The notes below the pieces were generated by a model, which searched no databases, had not been told where the DNA came from, and worked only from the letters and a program-made list of their open reading frames with translations. A stretch of 64,000 nucleotides of DNA from the NCBI GenBank assembly GCA_022778715.1, contig JALFRW010000012.1:1-64000 (forward strand). Reading direction: 5' to 3'. The stretch's first letter is position 1; every line of letters begins with the position of its first letter. Both the position numbers and the translations under genes were made by a program. This document shows positions 62,295-64,000 of the stretch, one piece after another. This DNA is from Ezakiella sp. (GTDB lineage Bacteria; Bacillota; Clostridia; Tissierellales; Peptoniphilaceae).

Positions 62295-62495
62295 TCAACA
62301 TTTTGCTTTTGCAGATATTGAAACACTTACAACAAATGATGCACTTCCCGAAATAAGTGCTGAACCTACAACTTTTGATATGGAAATCAATATTGCAGAC
62401 GCCGCTATTTGCGGAGTCTCTTCATATCTTTTGCTACCATAGATTGAATTAATATTATCTGTGGATTTATTCTTTAAGCTTTCTCCGCTATACAT
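62295..62495 (-). CDS. Lanthipeptide precursor LanA3
   Basis: 66 residues from ATG at 62495, the start chosen from alignment with the other two precursors; an AGGTAAGAAG site lies upstream, weak but at acceptable distance. The frame opens 28 codons earlier over the end of lanA2, which is not meaningful. The leader GESLKNKSTDNINSIYG aligns with the other leaders. The core is Ser-rich (SAILISISKVVGSALISGSA, then SFVVSVSISAKAKC) with a single Cys, the last residue. Only one lanthionine ring is possible; other Ser residues may become dehydroalanine. Confidence 0.78.
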   Translation of the reverse strand: MYSGESLKNKSTDNINSIYGSKRYEETPQIAASAILISISKVVGSALISGSASFVVSVSISAKAKC

Positions 62496-62505
62496 CTTTT
62501 TCTTC

Positions 62506-62703
62506 TTACCTGCATTTTGCGGCAAGCGAAATTGTGTATGACACGCAAAATGAGATTCCACCGCTAAAACTTGCGGCAACCGTTATAGCAGACATTCTTT
62601 CAGCTATAAATCTTGCTTTTTCCATTGTATTCATCCCGTTATAAATTTCTGCAATTTGCTCCGAGGACATACTCCTTAAATCACAACCTGTAAGTTTTTT
62701 CAT
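62506..62703 (-). CDS. Lanthipeptide precursor LanA2
   Basis: 65 residues from ATG at 62703, behind GGGAGGTG (best Shine-Dalgarno of the three). The leader MKKLTGCDLRSMSSEQIAEI with YNG shares G-x-x-[LF]-[KR]-[NS]-x-x-[ST]-x-x-I-x-x-[IV]-Y with the others. The core contains SAITVAASFSGGISFCVSYT and ends SLAAKCR: two Cys and about nine Ser/Thr. A lanthionine from Ser/Thr to the final Cys gives the S-L-A-A-K-C ring. Confidence 0.82.
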   Translation of the reverse strand: MKKLTGCDLRSMSSEQIAEIYNGMNTMEKARFIAERMSAITVAASFSGGISFCVSYTISLAAKCR

Positions 62704-62716
62704 TTTAAACACCTCC

Positions 62717-62935
62717 CTATAAGCATTTTTTAATATAAGTATACAAGCCGACACTTGCCGTTGCCACAGCTGAAATTTTGATACTCCAAACTGACGCTGC
62801 TGAAAGTTTTCCGGTAGCTGTAGTTACTGATTTAATAACATCCCCTGACCCATTAACTGTTGCTTCTCCTCCATAAACATTTTCAATTTGTTTAGAGTTC
62901 ATATTTTTAAAACTGATCCCATAGATGTTGTCCAT
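62717..62935 (-). CDS. Lanthipeptide precursor LanA1 (cytolysin-like leader motif)
   Basis: 72 residues. The leader MDNIYGISFKNMNSKQIENV with YGG ends in a double-glycine; it continues EATVNGSGDVIK, and GSGDV is also seen in the leaders of the cytolysin subunits. The core SVTTATGKLSAASVWSIKIS ends in TYIKKCL with a single Cys one residue from the end. The Shine-Dalgarno is weak (TGAGA), but it is the first gene after the strong promoter. Confidence 0.8.
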   Translation of the reverse strand: MDNIYGISFKNMNSKQIENVYGGEATVNGSGDVIKSVTTATGKLSAASVWSIKISAVATASVGLYTYIKKCL

Positions 62936-62966
62936 ATTAAAACATTCTCATCTAAATTCATCTTAA

Positions 62967-62995
62967 TAATAACATAGAAGTTTATTTATGTCAAT
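62967..62995 (-). promoter_or_regulatory. Promoter of the lanthipeptide operon
   Basis: Minus strand: -35 TTGACA (62995-62990), 17-base spacer, -10 TATTAT (62972-62967), 32 bases before lanA1. No regulator gene is adjacent. Confidence 0.75.
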
Positions 62996-62999
62996 AGTT

Positions 63000-63500
63000 T
63001 TAATATTAAAACTTAATAAAAAGTTTCTTGAAATTGCTTAACTAATGTCATTTTTTAAAAACCTTCCAGTCTTAAAAACCTAATTTGAGATTATATATTT
63101 CACATTTCTATTAACCTAAAATTTTCAATTGATTTATATATGTCACCATAATAATGTCTACTTCTTTTGCCCATAAATCTTTTACTAATTAAATTACTAT
63201 TCCTATTTAATATATCTGAAGCTGAGAGCATAGACACGCTTTATTACTACATATTAAATGAACCTTAAATACATAAATTCATTTTTATTACTATTCATGG
63301 AAAAAACTCTTAAAAAACACATCTATTGATATTTATAAAATGATAAGTTGCACAATTAAACACGCCGCTAAATAAAAAATAACTCATATAAACGGCCAAC
63401 GTGTAAAATGTTAATAATTATAAAAATATACGCGGCGGTAATATGAGTTATAGACTTCTTGCCATAAATGAAAAATAATATATATTAATAAAGAGGTAGA
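63000..63500. other. Non-coding stretch with a crossing inverted-repeat element
   Basis: No gene recognised. Most of it is AT-rich. At 63363-63451 there are two interleaved inverted repeats (see findings): CGCCGC (63363-63368) with GCGGCG (63432-63437), and ATAACTCATAT (63379-63389) with ATATGAGTTAT (63441-63451). Confidence 0.4.
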
Positions 63501-63710
63501 ATGAAAATTCTAATTGTTTATTGCAAAAATATTATCAAAGAAAACAGACTTATATAAAATATGTGCGGAAGAACTTATTAAAAATTTTATGAAACTGGAT
63601 AACGGACCCGCAAAAGTGTCTAAATTATCAAACGCCATTTGATTTTTATGCACGAGCCCGATTTGATTCAATCGTTGTATTTAATTTCAAATTCATCACG
63701 ATAATAGACA
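63501..63710 (+). pseudogene. Flavodoxin-like gene remnant
   Basis: After AGAGGT an ATG at 63501 gives MKILIVYCKNIIKENRLI followed by a stop. In another frame KICAEELIKNFMKLDNGPAK and VSKLSNA follow, then DFYARARFDSIVVFNFKF. Together this resembles the first 70 residues of a flavodoxin/FMN-reductase fold, broken by at least two stops or frameshifts. It lies in opposite orientation to the lanthipeptide operon. Confidence 0.55.
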
Positions 63711-63749
63711 TTTTTTGTTTTTCATTATAATCCTCTATTATATAATAAT

Positions 63750-64000
63750 ACGCCTTGCACCGTTTTTTACTTTTCTTTTAAATCAAACCGCAAACAAATA
63801 AAGTTCTAATATACAAAAAATTTGTACAATTAAGAACTTTATTATATCTTCTTCCGGCATTATTACTGGTATATTTTTCGCCGAAAAGTAATATTAAATT
63901 AAAACTGAATATTCATTTGTGTTTTTCCGAAATCTAAGTGAATTATATTGATCAATTTTCGATCTTTGTCAATCAGGATGCTGTTGTGCACAACTGTTTT
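63750..64000 (-). pseudogene. Decayed second copy of the ABC-2 exporter (permease end and ATPase end)
   Basis: Minus strand. From 64000 the frame KTVVHNSILIDKDRKLIN with HLDFGKTQMN matches the ATPase C terminus at 54.5-54.6 kb (KLCDNIILINKGQKLL, HEDFRKMQEEN). Then, after a deletion, VIMPEEDIIKFLIVQIFCIL, a stop, and FKRKVKNGA match the permease C terminus at 52.8-52.9 kb (GIMPADDILKFLVLQIVWIF, YKKGKNKTV). Nucleotide similarity is also visible (CGGCATTATT, TTTTCGCCG). Most of both genes is missing. Confidence 0.75.

Noticed and set aside
62496..62579. 28-codon N-terminal extension of LanA3
   Set aside because: It overlaps the coding end of lanA2 in another frame and does not align with the other leaders.
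63000..64000. CRISPR-like or IS terminal repeats
   Set aside because: No regularly spaced direct repeats and no transposase frame are visible; only single inverted pairs occur.

Overview
The window reads as chromosomal DNA of a low-GC, anaerobic Gram-positive bacterium. By eye it is about 30-32 percent GC. Shine-Dalgarno sites are strong and AT-rich promoters are common. It carries an anaerobic class III ribonucleotide reductase, an Rnf complex, ECF vitamin transporters and a THF riboswitch. Gene order and sequence flavour suggest Tissierellia/Peptoniphilaceae (Peptoniphilus, Anaerococcus, Finegoldia type), but no genus can be fixed without database comparison.

Layout. 1-0.6 kb: edge of a BlaI/MecI-type repressor with a promoter overlapped by an inverted repeat, and a small XRE regulator. 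0.9-10.8 kb (minus): a long housekeeping run rarA, tilS, hpt, ftsH, an ECF S component (probably pantothenate), coaX, dusB, greA, lysS; the LysRS carries an extra C-terminal Trbp111-like domain. 10.9-12.6 kb (plus): DUF2089 and YvlB-like pair. 12.9-17.2 kb (minus): ftsE, ftsX, EnvC-like M23 hydrolase, S41 protease, PC4/YdbC protein, a division and cell-wall operon. 17.3-19.9 kb (plus): THF riboswitch, folT, an unknown protein, a SurA_N-like lipoprotein. 19.9-24.4 kb: MarR, lipid kinase, lipoprotein, ogt and small envelope proteins. 24.5-28.4 kb: a BmrCD/LmrCD-like heterodimeric ABC exporter, followed by an antisense group IIC intron whose reverse transcriptase is almost entirely deleted. 29.4-30.6 kb: divergent flavodoxin and AraC regulator. 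30.9-36.1 kb: the complete rnfCDGEAB operon. 36.2-41.5 kb: polA, coaE, lytic transglycosylase, peptide-binding lipoprotein. 41.7 kb: tRNA-Leu(CAA). 42-46.2 kb: a YnjBCD-like ABC importer with a nucleoside hydrolase. 46.4-48.1 kb: an F420-ligase-family protein and 5-formyl-THF cyclo-ligase. 48.2-49.7 kb: small exported proteins and two decayed paralogues. 49.9-52.5 kb: nrdD and nrdG.

52.7-64 kb is an accessory peptide-natural-product island on the minus strand and is the most interesting part. One module has a 32-residue peptide with a CxxC core, a radical SAM/SPASM maturase gene broken by several stops and frameshifts, and an ABC-2 exporter. A second module has three short class II lanthipeptide precursors behind a strong promoter, a terminator-like attenuator, a 1014-residue LanM, an iron-sulfur flavoprotein and an ABC exporter without a C39 peptidase domain. 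The precursors share a leader motif, are rich in Ser/Thr but poor in Cys, and end in Lys-Cys near the C terminus, which recalls cytolysin. The right edge holds decayed second copies of the ABC-2 exporter genes and of a flavodoxin-like gene, so this is a region of turnover.
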